The notes beneath the pieces were generated by a model. The model saw only the letters and a list, made by a program, of their open reading frames with translations, made no database searches and was not told where the DNA came from. Positions 23,201 through 34,385 of a stretch of 64,000 nucleotides of DNA are shown here, one piece after another. Origin of the DNA: Xestospongia muta (Eukaryota; Porifera; Demospongiae; Haplosclerida; Petrosiidae). The first letter of the stretch is position 1; each line of letters opens with the position of its first letter. The stretch is from the NCBI GenBank assembly GCA_963693285.1, contig OY848920.1:4725135-4789134 (forward strand), read 5' to 3'. Position numbers and translations under genes: made by a program.

Positions 23201-26200
23201 TATTACATAACTCTGATGTATCAGTAACTTGTACTATGCTATGCCTTAATTAACCAATCAGGTTTCTCCATGTTTAGGTCAATAAATAACTTCCACACCT
23301 CCCATAGAGGTATATAAATTCTAATACAATCTTTGTTCCAACACTTATATCAATATGATGTAAGCCCAAATCTAAGTTGCTACAAGGTCTAAACTACTGT
23401 AACTCAATATATACATAAAGCCAACTAGTTACATTTACAACCACATTGTTGTTACATCCATTTTGCTATAGTAATTGAATCATGGCTTCAATTGAAGCTA
23501 TAAGCAGATATTGTTTCAAGTGAACTAACCCAGTTAATTTAGTTGAAATAGTATCTATCTGTCACTCATAGTTTCAGTTATTGGACATAAACTATAAAGA
23601 GTAATTTTTGACTTCTAGTCAGCTTTATACATATTGAATTGTACCAGTTTTGGCTTTGTTGGGCCTACATCATATTGATAAGATTCTGGTAACCAAGACA
23701 ACAGTTGAAATAATAAAATGCTATTTTAAGTGATATATATAGTTACAAGGTGTTCCCTCCCTTTACTGAACTCTAAATTGGACAGATGACAAAAGAAAAG
23801 TCACAAGATGTTATTAAGCATTTAGTGTATCTAGTTTTATATATAATATGATAAATTGTTAAACAAATTAGTGAACAAGACTATAATTTATAACATTATA
23901 ATTTACAAAACTCATTGTAAGACTCTTTAATAGTGATGCTAGTGATGTAAACTAGAAAAGTTATAATTTGATTGAATCTACTGTATGGTCCTTGTAAAAA
24001 CTTTAAGAAGTCCTTTTAGTCTAACTTTAACTACAACAGTAACTGTGAGTTAAACAGATAAGGATTACTATTATGTTGATGTCACACCATCAACAATTCT
24101 TTCATACTTTTAGTAATGGCAAGAAAGCACTTGGATACTTTTTCATGTTAAGGAATGATTATCTGGGGATGAGACTAGGAACATTGGTGACACTTAGATT
24201 GTTCAATATTAAAGATATTTGTTTTCTTTATAAAAAAATCTTGTGGTTATGAAGGATTAAGCTATTGCACTGACAAAACATATGACTCTCCAGTTTACAA
24301 TGGCTTCCTCGTATAATGACAAAAGATTTGATTTGACAAAACACTTCAACTTATTATCTTCTTACTACTATTGATATTAGAACTTAGCTAAAACTAACAA
24401 GTAGATTTGACACACATGTATCCAAAGCAGCAGATGCTGAGTATCCAATATAGCAATTGAAACGAAGCAATCTGATTGGTCAACATGGTCCAAGTCTGTT
24501 ATACAAAAATTTAACTCTCTAATTTCTAAATAACTAATTATGTAGATATTTTTTCTGACTTTATCTCTAATAATTCATCATTAAAATTAATTTCCTTAAG
24601 TATTCTAATTCTGACACATCCCTCTATACTTGACAAGTGTGTTCACATGTGATATCATAGAGATGTACAAGCTCTACATCTACCTCTAACTTTGTCAAAA
24701 ATAATTATTGTTAAAGAAACATCAAATTTTACCTCTAAACAAATCTCATTTGATGAATTTTAAAAGCTTTATTGTTATTAATAATGGGTGTGTCTAGAAT
24801 ATTATGGGGACTACTATGATCATCATAAGTCTAGATTCAGGGACATTTACACAGTGTACAGCTTCTGTACATAATAGTATTCGTATAGTGTTTTATTTTT
24901 GAGGAGCTAAAATTTAGAGGATTGCTGTAACTGAATTATTTTGCGGAATAAATTTTGAGGTTACTGGAATTGTTAAACTCTGCCCCTAGCCGGCAAGAGT
25001 AGTGCACGTGGGCCTATTGCAATGGCTACTTTTAGTGTTAAAGGGATGGTTCGTGGCTACCATGTATACCAGTGTATTTGGACTCCTATTGTTGGGGAAG
25101 AACTGCCATGTAGAAAGGAATACAGAAACACTCAAAATCACTTTGCTGTGGCTGTGCTTCACGAAACTACTACTTATCACATGTGTGGGGGTGTGACTAA
25201 ACCCCATACCTGACCTTGATTATACAATATAATTCGAGGGCACAATTTTCACGTCTAAGACCAAATCTGTGAAAACCTCGAAATTTAAGCTCCTCGAAAA
25301 TAAAGCACCATACGGTAGTTATCTATAACATCTTTAACTAAACAGATAAGAATTACTATCAAGTCAATATGTTGGTTCCATGTGTGTATATGTTATGAGA
25401 CATATTGTAAGATAGACACATCCTAAAAACACAATAAAGTTCATTCTAAATACCAGTACTACATACTACATGTATGTTGTGATGTATAAAAGTAGTTAAT
25501 AAAAAACTATATCAAAGTCTTTGACAACAGAATGATAACATTTTGTAATTCAAAATGTTTGTACTATACAGTTTATTGACAGTGACAGTATTAATAAAAC
25601 AACATCATTACTTAATAATAATAACTTACTTAATTTAAGATATCGACGTATCCTATCAGCTATCTCCTTGTTGTTAATTATAGGACTCTCTGCAGCAGTA
25701 ATTATTGTTTCCCAAGTATCAGGGGATGATTTTGTATCTTCCCAGATGTTCATGACTTTCTCGAGTTTGGTTTTGTCGTCATCCTGACTTTGTTTTAAAT
25801 CATCCAAAACATTGCGACGTACTTGTAATGATAATCCAATATCATACCATTTGTGTCTGATATCATGTAATCGATAGAATAGTTCATGTTCTGTAGGAGT
25901 CTCCTTTAATATACTGGTAATACCTGAGATAAGAACAAAATAATTATTATAACAAATTGTCATATTATAAATTAATTAATGTCTTAAATATTATCATTTT
26001 AAATGTATGTGGTATTGATTAAGTGTTGACAAATGAAAACTTCAATTATCAATAAATGGACATGGAATTTAATACAGAAACTTGGAATATAAAATTGTAA
26101 TTATATTTATACAATTAACTAGGACATCTACATGTACTACTATTCTTCTACTGTTAATAACATTTACTGTTTATCATTCAATGACTTCACTCACACTGAT

Positions 26201-29200
26201 CTAACAAATTTACTACTTATAATACAATGGTTTGTGGTTGGGCTTTAAATAGAATATGTGGTAAAAGTTTTAACTAATACTGGATATTAAGCACTTTAGG
26301 GCGTGGCTTGTTTAGGTTAATTATAAATTAGTTGTACATGTGTACATGTTAACAAGTAAAGTAGTAATTTGTGTGTGTACTGTTGACATATACTAATATT
26401 AATATTGTGGGACAAGTAAAGATGACACTATTACTAACATTATCTTATAATTAACAGACAGTATAAGAGTAGGTCCCCAGTATTTCTACATTAACATAGC
26501 TTGTTAATTACATGAAATTATTAATTATTATTTTAAGTCATTGTAATGTGAGTATTAAGTGACTCCAATAAATGACTGATTTGTAGTAGTTTCTACTTTG
26601 ATAAGAAAAGTGGATAATTTTGTTAAGGTACATGTATGCGTAAATTTTAAGCTCACTTTATAAATTATCTTGTAAGTTTGTCATAATAATATAGAAAGGA
26701 TATATATTCTTATTACTACATGTATATAGTATTGTAAGTCATTTTGATCATTGTAACTTAAAAAGCAAAGTATAATACTAACACTCTTTTTTATAGTAAA
26801 CAGAGCTAATGTATCATAGTTTGTGTCATTATAATAACAGAAAAGCATCCATGTTTTACTATTTTCTATAGTATATAGAAACAATGATATAAACAGTAAC
26901 TACATCACAGAGATAAAGTAGAATTATAAAACATAGCCTCATACCCAGACATTCATTCAAGGGAAGGATGGGTTGTAATCTATCAAGCTAGACCCTCCTC
27001 TTTGCTAATACACAAGAAGGGTCTAGTAAAGGTCACAATTGATTAACTTCAACTGAACAATCAGATTCCACTACTCATATTCTGGCTAGTGTGGGTGGTA
27101 GGAAGTAGAATATAAATGTTGTTCACTCTCTAGTGTTGAAGTGAAGATATTTTATTCTTGTTTTCAAACTAAGACTGTTTTATGACTCTATAAGTCAGTA
27201 ACTATGATGTTTTAAAGTATGAAAATCTACAAACATAATATAAATGCATTGTAAGGGAAAATAGTATGCTCCAGGAGAGGGTGTGGCTTCTGTATTTCCA
27301 GTTATCATTATTAATAAAAATTCTGCTGTGACCTTTGCTTTATATTTCTAACACATCAGTTAAGAGGAGGGTATAGCTAGATAGACTAGATGAACTGGTA
27401 ACTACTACTTGTACATGTACCAATTAATTGGAATCAATGATAAAGTCATTCATGAGCTAATCCTTTAACAATGAAGTAGTCATGATTAAAGAAAAATAAT
27501 AAATCAATGATATATATTTATTTCCTTTATATTATAGCTGACTATGGAAAGAGTTGGACTCTGTCTTCTAAAGCAGATAACATCAAGTTTGCTATGTAAC
27601 ATACAATAGAATGGTAAGTTGTAAAATATCAGATGAAATCAGTCACTGTTCATATCATATGAGTCATCAAATCAAGTGTATAAGTGTACATAAGGTAAAA
27701 CTAGAAAAAACTGGAAAATTTTTCATTTGATTGAATCTACTGTATGGTCAATGAAGATGTGTTTTCAGTCTAACTTTAACTACAACAGTAACTGTGAGTT
27801 AAACAGATAAGGATTACTATCAAGTCAATGTGTTGGTATGGTATGTTCTATGTGTGTACATGTTACATGTTATAAGATCATCTTGTGAGCGAAGGCTGGT
27901 TCACATAACAACACAAAGCCTTGCGTCACATTGCGTCATGTTGTGTAGTGTGTACACACATCAATTTATAAACACAGTGTGTGCACAACCTACAAATGTG
28001 ATGTGTCACAACGCGAGGATAGAATCAGGTTTCAAGCAATGCGTTCATCCAATCAAATTTCAATAACCATGTGTTTTGAGTATTGACAGACAAGAAACTT
28101 ATTGAGACTGTTTGTTGTTTCCCTTGCTTGTGGAAAGTATCTAGCAAAAGCTACAAAGATGCAAGAGCAAGAGAAAACACATGGAAGGAAGTGGCAAGCT
28201 AGGTAACTGAATAAACAACAAACAAAAATTATACATAGCTGTTGAGTAAATATAGGATACACCTACATTGTTTACTTCAGTCTCCATTTTGCACTAGTAA
28301 TAGAGTTTATAATGATGAGGATGGAGTTTGTTCACATGTATCCTCTTTTTTATATGAACAGCATTGATGCTACACTACACAATGTGACACCAAGAGTGAA
28401 AAGTGACCCATATACAAGTGTAGTTTGTTGAACCCATCTTTAGACACATCCAAACACATTACAAGTTCATTCTTAATATAAGTACTACATACTATACGTA
28501 CTATTTCCTATATTTTTTTTCTCATCTTTTTATCTACAGATCCTTAGGTTGGAGGTTGCTACCTCAAGACACATTCATCTATCTCTACATCAAAGGCTTT
28601 AGATTGGAAGTCGCTACCTCAAGAAGCATTCATCTATCTTTACATTGATGGTGTAAGTTCATTAGTACTTTATACAAGGTCATAAATTGTAGTTGTTGGT
28701 AGTATATCATTTGAGAGTGGTACATTCGACAGTTGTAAATTGGGTGTATTTGTAATTAAAGTAATATACAATTATATCCTCTAGAGCAAGGGACAAAGGT
28801 GCAGTATATGATCCTGGAGAAGACTGAGGAAGTCAGGAGCAACTAATTAATTTTAAAAAATTATTTATTTCCACCCCATACATCCCAAGGCTATTTTGGG
28901 TTAAGCTAGACCATTAATTAAAATATAAGGTGTGGTCAAAATAAGCCATACCCAATGTTAGTAGGTGTGTCTGTCTACTGAAGCCTGATTAGTAGGTGTG
29001 GTGTTTGTAGTTAGGTTTATATTCTATAAAAATAAGGGATTAATTAAAATATTTCAGGTGTGGATGAGCCACACTTGTGGGTGTGGCAGATGGAGTTTGA
29101 TGAGTGGGTGTTGTGCTAGCAGTTAGGCTTACATTTGTTGGTGATTCTAACTAATGGGCAAGGTTATAGTGTATTTCCCATTGCTATTCTCTTCCTAAAA

Positions 29201-32126
29201 TACTGTACTAATCAATAAACACTAATGCATTTTGCACAAAAAAGGTTTAGTTAAATTCTAAATGCAGTTAAAATCTAAAGCCCTAAACCTTGATCAATAA
29301 ACAGTATAGCTTTAACATATTTACAAAAAAACTCAACTATTCAGTCTTGTCATATCATAATTGCAATTCTCAACTCTAGTCTATAATTGACTTTTATTGC
29401 AGTATGTCTAAGCAATGGCTAATGAATTTTGTTTGTTTTTTTACTGAAATCACTTCAAATTTTTTGTGATGATAGCTATATAGATATTTGTTAAGTGACA
29501 TGAGTATTACTGCTCTAAAATGTTGCATTATCCTTTTAAAAATGTGTATATAATGAATGCCCTTTGTTCTACTAGTAAATGTCTTCTTTTATTGTAACAC
29601 AGGTAATATTTACTCCATGTTCCTTCATCTGATAGTGTGGCATTACTTGATAATGTAGTTGAGGGACTGAAAAAAAGCAATGAGACTTGCAACTGTTTTA
29701 ATTGCCGATAACTTTGTCCTAACTTGTTAGTAAACTTTCTATAATTTTTCTCTCTAATATTCCTTTGTAAAATTAAAGCTCCACGTATTTATAATTTTGT
29801 CATTTATCTCCTTATTTGGCAAGGTATGCAATGGAGAAGATGGTGATTTGGACATTAAAGAAAGCAAAGAGGACAGCATTTTACTGTAATGATTATCATT
29901 GTTATTCATTTTAATACCATAATAGTAGATCAGTTTGGAATATTCTCATGACACATGTTCTACTATTCTTCTATTTATTGTGATCACTACTGTGTATCTA
30001 TCATGACTATTCATTTCTTTTATTTCTCCTGAAACTTGTCTCCTACCTCAGGACTCCATTCAACTTTGTAAATGTGATAACCTCTGTACCATATTGGACA
30101 AATTGGCTCCTAGAACTTAGTCTGTTGTCTCTTTATTTTTAATTAGTCTGTCCTTGTTACTGTACATTGTTACTTTGGTACAGTGTATTGACAGTGACAT
30201 TAGGTGTGGTTTATATTTAATTTAGTTCAATAAAGCTTACATCTATAAACTGACTTAATTCCATTCAAAAAGGATTGCTAATGACCTTCATTATATGGTA
30301 AGGTCAGAACAAGACATGACTACCTACAAACAGATCACAATTATTCATAACATGTACAAAACATTCCTATGTTCAAATTATAACTGATACAATCAACATC
30401 AAACCACTTTGAAGTGAATTGAGACTAATTTGATTTTTCAATCACATTCAACTGATGTACATTGTGTGTGAACAATGTTGATTATAACTGAATTGAATAC
30501 ACTTTACAGTAGTAGTCTGAACACCACTATTAATAACCTCATTACTTAATAATAATAACTTATTACTCTTACCAGTACTAAGATATTGATGTATTACATC
30601 AGCTGTCTCCTTGTCATTAACAGTAGGACTCTCAATGGCACCAATCACTGTTTCCCAGTTAACAAGGGATGATTGACTAGTTAGAAAGTTGTGAATAACT
30701 GCAACGAGTTTATAATCATTGTCCCTCTGATCGTGTTTCAAATCATCCAAAACATTGCGACGTACTTGTAATGATAATCCAATATCATACCATTTGTCAC
30801 TGATACCATCTAATAGACGAAATAGTTCATATTTTGAAGGAGTCTCCTTTAATACACTGGTAATATCTGAGATAAGACAAAACAATTATTATAACAAACT
30901 GTCATATTATAAATTAATTAATGTCTTAAATTTATCATTTTAAATATATGTGGTTTTGATTAAGTGTTGACAAATGAAAACTTCAATTATCAATAAATGG
31001 ACATGGAATTTAATACAGAAACTTGGAATATAAAATTGTAATTATATTTATACAATTAACTAGGACATCTACATGTACTACTATTCATCTACTGTTAATA
31101 ACATTTACTGTTTATCATTCAATGACTTCACTCACACTGATCTAACAAATTTACTACTTATAATACAATGGTTTGTGATTGGGCTATAAATAGAATATTT
31201 GGCATGTCAAACAAATACTATACTCTGTCCAAGTTGAGAAGAGCTCCTCATTAAAAAAGGTGTTTTATGCATGGAATGTAAGGTGAGGTATTTCCTCACT
31301 TATTATATGCATTTAGTACTGAAGTACATTTTAATGTTACTCATTATTTGGTCACATGGATGTCGTGTGAACACACCATGTTTTCAATCATGTTTGTTAA
31401 GATGCCAAAGCAAAGAGACAGACGTTACAAACAAAGGAGGTTGTTACAAATGTCTATGACTATTTTGAGAAAACTCAACAGGTGTAAACAGACTCAAGGA
31501 TATCATAAACGAACATCTGATGCCACAGGAGTTTCACGGTAACAGTATCAAGAGGATATGAAAAGAGAAAGTTCTAGGCATTCTCAGTCTTCCTTCTTAG
31601 TAAAAAGGTTTTTTCAGAACCACTGTGGCTTTATAGCTACCTTAAATCATAAAAGACAATACCTGATTACCATTTTAATAATAATAATTGTTATAATAGA
31701 ACATCTGTTCATATAATTATAACTGTAATTTTGAATTGCCATGTGACACATGGCTGACTTCTCAAGGTGAAAAGTGTTATTCGTTAAATCCTCAAAGGCA
31801 CATAATTTACAGTATGACAAAGGTATGCCATTGAAAATGTATGAAGTTTTATAGTTTGCTACTTTCTCATAGCACTAGAGAGCCACATTATATATATATA
31901 AGCATGTTTGCAAGCTAAATCCATTTGTGAAAGTCCCATGTAGATAGCATGTAAAATGTCAAAGTTATTTACATGTCTGGGTGGCCCAACTCAAGTCAGA
32001 CAGAGTATAAATAAAGTAGATATTGAACACATTAGGGTGGGACTAATTATTAACTAGGAATACATGGACACTTATCTTTGTTACTGTCTATAATTATAAT
32101 GATCATTTACCTGCTGCCATTTTCAT
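17264..32126 (-). CDS. DD-DD-Roc-COR-DD signalling protein
   Basis: Exons: 32126-32111 (start MKMAA), 30866-30573, 25923-25630, 22992-22936, 20030-17985, 17720-17425, 17296-17264. All internal introns except the last are phase 1, every site is GT..AG, and the total is 1012 codons including the stop. Residues 6-103 and 104-201 are two similar death domains (KWYDIGLSLQVRRNVLDDL in both; TWETII or NWETVI near the end). Residues 221-902 hold a P-loop GAPGTGKS (247-254), an acidic Ser/Glu-rich insert (about 330-375), G3 DTGGQ (400-404), a weak G4 GTFMDK (492-497) and a COR-like region starting WFFFQLEL (about 570). A Cys-rich stretch (CYMCSSKCHFC) lies near 865. Residues 903-1001 form a DD-like module (LGVKLGLDSVDL, EATRRNLLDALRAI). 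The Roc-COR-DD order recalls DAPK1 without the kinase. Inferred role: GTP-regulated death-fold scaffold in the cytoplasm. Long introns hold repeats and a small HIRAN-bearing element. Confidence 0.82.
20100..21530. repeat. Dispersed intronic repeat, copy 4
   Basis: Directly upstream of the Roc-COR exon on the minus strand. Contains the copy-1 type segment (20260-20790) and then minisatellite units (20800-21360), here carrying the ILSIPGIDSHH-encoding stretch also fused to the truncated Roc exon at 639. Ends with the AACCTCTCACATGAACATTTG landmark. Confidence 0.7.
20641..20695. repeat. Long hairpin inside repeat copy 4
   Basis: Arms of about 25 bases (CACTTGTCAATGTATCTAGG and its complement, one mismatch) separated by three bases. 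Copy 1 at about 540-570 has only the right arm, so the left arm arose by an inverted duplication in this copy. Confidence 0.7.
21600..23240. repeat. Dispersed intronic repeat, copy 5 (with linker exon)
   Basis: Repeats the unit again, with minisatellite at 21830-22325 and the intact 57-nt linker exon at 22936-22992 used by the DD-Roc-COR gene. It is split by a foldback insertion of about 277 bp. Confidence 0.7.
22544..22820. mobile_element. Foldback insertion inside repeat copy 5
   Basis: The other repeat copies read TTTACTATGATAATATAAAAC without interruption; here about 277 bp separates TTTACTATG from ATAATATAAAAC. The insert begins with an inverted repeat pair (AGGTTATTTAGTTG...GAAAATTCCAAATAAT against ATTATTTGGAATTC...CAACTAAATAACC, 22570-22665) around a short loop. 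The remaining 150 bases are unrelated. Target duplication is not clear. Confidence 0.6.
23241..24879. other. Intron of DD-Roc-COR gene, nothing recognised
   Basis: AT-rich intronic DNA. A TAAACAGATAAGGATTACTAT motif at about 24052 recurs near 25335 and 27800, so part of this intron has been duplicated. No coding potential is seen. Confidence 0.5.
24880..25315. mobile_element. TIR element carrying a HIRAN-like exon
   Basis: The ends are inverted copies of about 40 bases: left TTCGTATAGTGTTTTATTTT, right (complement) CCGTATGGTGCTTTATTTTC, each continuing into GAGGAGCT(T/A)AAATTT. TA flanks both sides. At 436 bp the element is too short for a transposase; it carries one open frame (25022-25213). 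Confidence 0.65.
25022..25213 (+). CDS. HIRAN-like domain fragment within TIR element
   Basis: A 63-codon open frame starting MATFSVKGMVRGYHVY, with a GEELPCRKE segment and the FAVAVLHE strand. This pattern (GY..Y, L.CR.E, AVAV) is that of the HIRAN-like domains seen in many animal repeat-borne proteins, where the domain binds DNA ends or ssDNA. The usual C-terminal GHVPR strand is replaced by a short CGGVTKP tail. GC content is higher than in the surrounding intron. It is opposite in strand to the host gene. Probably a captured or relic transposon exon, not a separate host gene. Confidence 0.45.
   Translation: MATFSVKGMVRGYHVYQCIWTPIVGEELPCRKEYRNTQNHFAVAVLHETTTYHMCGGVTKPHT
25600..26262. repeat. 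Duplicated death-domain exon plus intron flank, copy 1
   Basis: Exon 25630-25923 and at least 330 bases of its upstream intron match 30560-31200 almost base for base in the intron (for example GACAAATGAAAACTTCAATT and the following 200 bases). The intron is more conserved than parts of the exon. Confidence 0.85.
26263..28536. other. Intron of DD-Roc-COR gene
   Basis: Mostly unique AT-rich DNA. Part of 27720-28500 is collinear with 23950-24060 and 25325-25480, but with an extra 550 bases (about 27880-28430) of higher GC content containing CA/TG-rich stretches; I could not find terminal repeats for that insert. Confidence 0.45.
28541..28655. repeat. Two-unit tandem repeat, about 60 bp
   Basis: Two copies of a unit containing GCTACCTCAAGA and CATTCATCTATCTYTACAT sit head to tail. 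Intronic, with no coding sense. Confidence 0.7.
28656..30559. other. Intron; possible non-LTR retroelement scrap
   Basis: No gene seen. Around 30050-30125 the plus strand reads a short stretch with LDKLAP, a pattern seen between endonuclease and reverse transcriptase in some LINE proteins, but it is too short to call. Confidence 0.35.
30560..31200. repeat. Duplicated death-domain exon plus intron flank, copy 2
   Basis: Partner of 25600-26262. Exon 30573-30866 has the same length (294 nt), the same phases and the same splice contexts. Duplication of this unit gave the gene its two tandem N-terminal death domains. Confidence 0.85.
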
Positions 32127-34163
32127 GTAAATATACTCTCTCAGTACTACTTCACAGTGTAGTCAGGAGTCACCTGACTTGTTAACAAGTGTCAGGTCAG
32201 ACCTGATGTTTCTTCTAAAGTACCAACTCACAGATCTAAAAGATATGAAATTTATTATTAACTAATTTTAAAATGTATACATAATGAGAATTTTTGAGTA
32301 AAGTAAATGTAGCATCCACAAAAGAGGGTTCCTACAAACCAAACAAACATCACCTGTGTACAGGTCAGTACATGTAACAACTAATTACATGTAAACTTAC
32401 TCATAATTAATCATATTCATTGTTGATTAATTATGTGAAAGTTAACACATCTAGTGATATCTCCCTTGAGTGTCATCACAAGATGTATCATATTACAGTA
32501 CAAACAACTAATGATTATTAGTATTTTTATTATAGTAATTGAAGATTGGGCTAGGAGGGTCCACTTTACTGAACTATAAGTAGTATACACTAGGTATATA
32601 TAGGTATATAGCTTAATTTATATACACAAAGGACAATGTCATTTAAACTGACCAGTCTTGTTTAGTCTAATATATCACACACACATTCTGAGGAAGATTT
32701 AAATAGTTGAAGCTATTCAATTAAGTAAACATAGATATGACCTTATAAATTAGATTGCCTTTACATTAGCCAATATATAACTAAGATACATTGTCTTTTA
32801 ATGCAGAAAAACTTAATTGCTTACACCTTTTTCTTAGAATGTCTAGTTTGTATCAGCCACAAAAGAATATTAATGACTTTTTAATTTTCCAAATTCTATT
32901 TTAAAGATACATCACATATTGAAGTTAACACATTATCTTAAACTTGATTAGGACTAAGTAATCCCTCACATAACAAGTTTTTGTTTTGTACAAGCAACCT
33001 TTTCCTCAGAATATGTGTGGTGTGGGAGACTATGTCTTTATCTTTCACTTCAATAAACAATTCTTAAAAGGGGCGTGACCCATGCAATACACAACATATA
33101 CAAGATAAACTATCAATAGATTAATACCTTTTTATTACTTCCAAGTACAACTAGCACAACGAATTAACTGGAACTATTTACAAATTGGAGCTTTTATTGA
33201 GTGAGTGAGTACAGCCTTTCTTCTGGTATTCAACTAGATAGCGCGGTTATTGCATACACCAATACATACCGGAAATATCTGTAATTCGTAAAATTGGAAT
33301 AATTGAATATTAGGTGACCTCAGTGACCTGTCACACCATAAGTGCACTGTTTTTGTCCTCCCCCAACAAATTACACAACTCCCACATAATGTTTTTAACA
33401 AGATATCACTTCCTGTATAGTCAGTGTATATAAAGGAAGTTGTATGATTAGTTGTCATTCAAGAGTGCAGTAGTACATATACGCACATTGTCTTATTTAT
33501 TGTTAGTTTTGTTCTTAATCATGACTGAAAGGGAGAACGTACTTATTAATTATCAAATAACTAATGATCTAGTAACTCAAGCTCAGTTCTTGCTGTTAAT
33601 AGATACAATCATATCTTCAAAAAAGTCTATAGAAGGGAATCTTTGAAATTTAAAGATAAAGCAACTGAACAACTCATTAAAAGATTCTAGAGAGAGGAGC
33701 TGCTAGAGTTTTCAAAAACAATTAAATTTGATAATAATAATGATATTGATGGTAAAAACTATCCTATTGAATTACTATTTGAATTAAAATTTTGCTGGTG
33801 TCGACAATATTTACTAGTCTAACAAGGTGTAGTAGTGTTAGCTCTTCAATCAGGTCCAGGATGTTATGGCTGGAAGTTTGTGTGATGTAGCTTTATCTTA
33901 TTATTCTCTTTTTCTGTAATTTTTATTGTTAAGTGTTAATTTTGTTCTCATTAGTCTTTTTCATTTGTTTTTATTTGAGGTGTTTCAATGGATTTTCTCC
34001 TGGCATAATATTTTATTTAAAGACTGTGACATTCCTCAAAGTTCATTTTTCTGTTTGCCCCAACCTATCATCTTATTGTATATCAGTTCTTTCTCTACAT
34101 AGTTTATATTTTGTTAATTATTATTAGTGTGTGCCCAACCAGCACAAAATCCAGTACTATTAT
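32127..34163. promoter_or_regulatory. 5' flank of DD-Roc-COR gene and intergenic DNA
   Basis: The start codon at 32126 makes this the promoter side. No clear promoter motif is visible. At 33452-33880 the plus strand has short open frames (one with MTERENVLINYQ, another with NYPIELLFELKF) separated by stops; I do not recognise them and they may be a decayed gene. Confidence 0.35.
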
Positions 34164-34385
34164 ATTTTGTCTTAGGGCATTTCAGTCACCAGCTAATTTC
34201 CTAATCTTTAGATTTTAAAGTCTGTGTCCAACTGTCATTATATAGAGAGACTGCATACATACTGTAGCCTGTCTTCCCAATGTATCTAGGACACTTAGTC
34301 ACCAGCTCTCTTCCTAATTTTTCAATATTAAAGTCTGTTTTCTTGTCACAATATAGTATATAGAGACTGTGTACTATAGTGTTTA
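34163..34385. repeat. Imperfect tandem duplication at the end of the FEM1-like gene
   Basis: A unit of about 110-125 bases (TTAGTCACCAGCT...TTAAAGTCTGT...AGAGACTG) occurs twice. The duplication lies in the coding 3' end and changes the C-terminus of the reading frame. Confidence 0.65.

Noticed and set aside
24986..25207. Minus-strand open frame opposite the HIRAN-like frame
   Set aside because: The plus-strand reading gives the recognisable FAVAV and GY..Y pattern; the minus reading gives none.
27880..28430. A 550-bp mobile insertion in the DD gene intron
   Set aside because: The interruption relative to a paralogous intron is visible, but no terminal repeats or target duplication could be found.
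30050..30125. LINE protein fragment (LDKLAP)
   Set aside because: Too short to separate from chance.
33452..33880. Possible small plus-strand gene (MTERENVLINYQ...)
   Set aside because: Stops break the frame every 40 to 60 codons and no family is recognised; kept only as a note in the intergenic entry.
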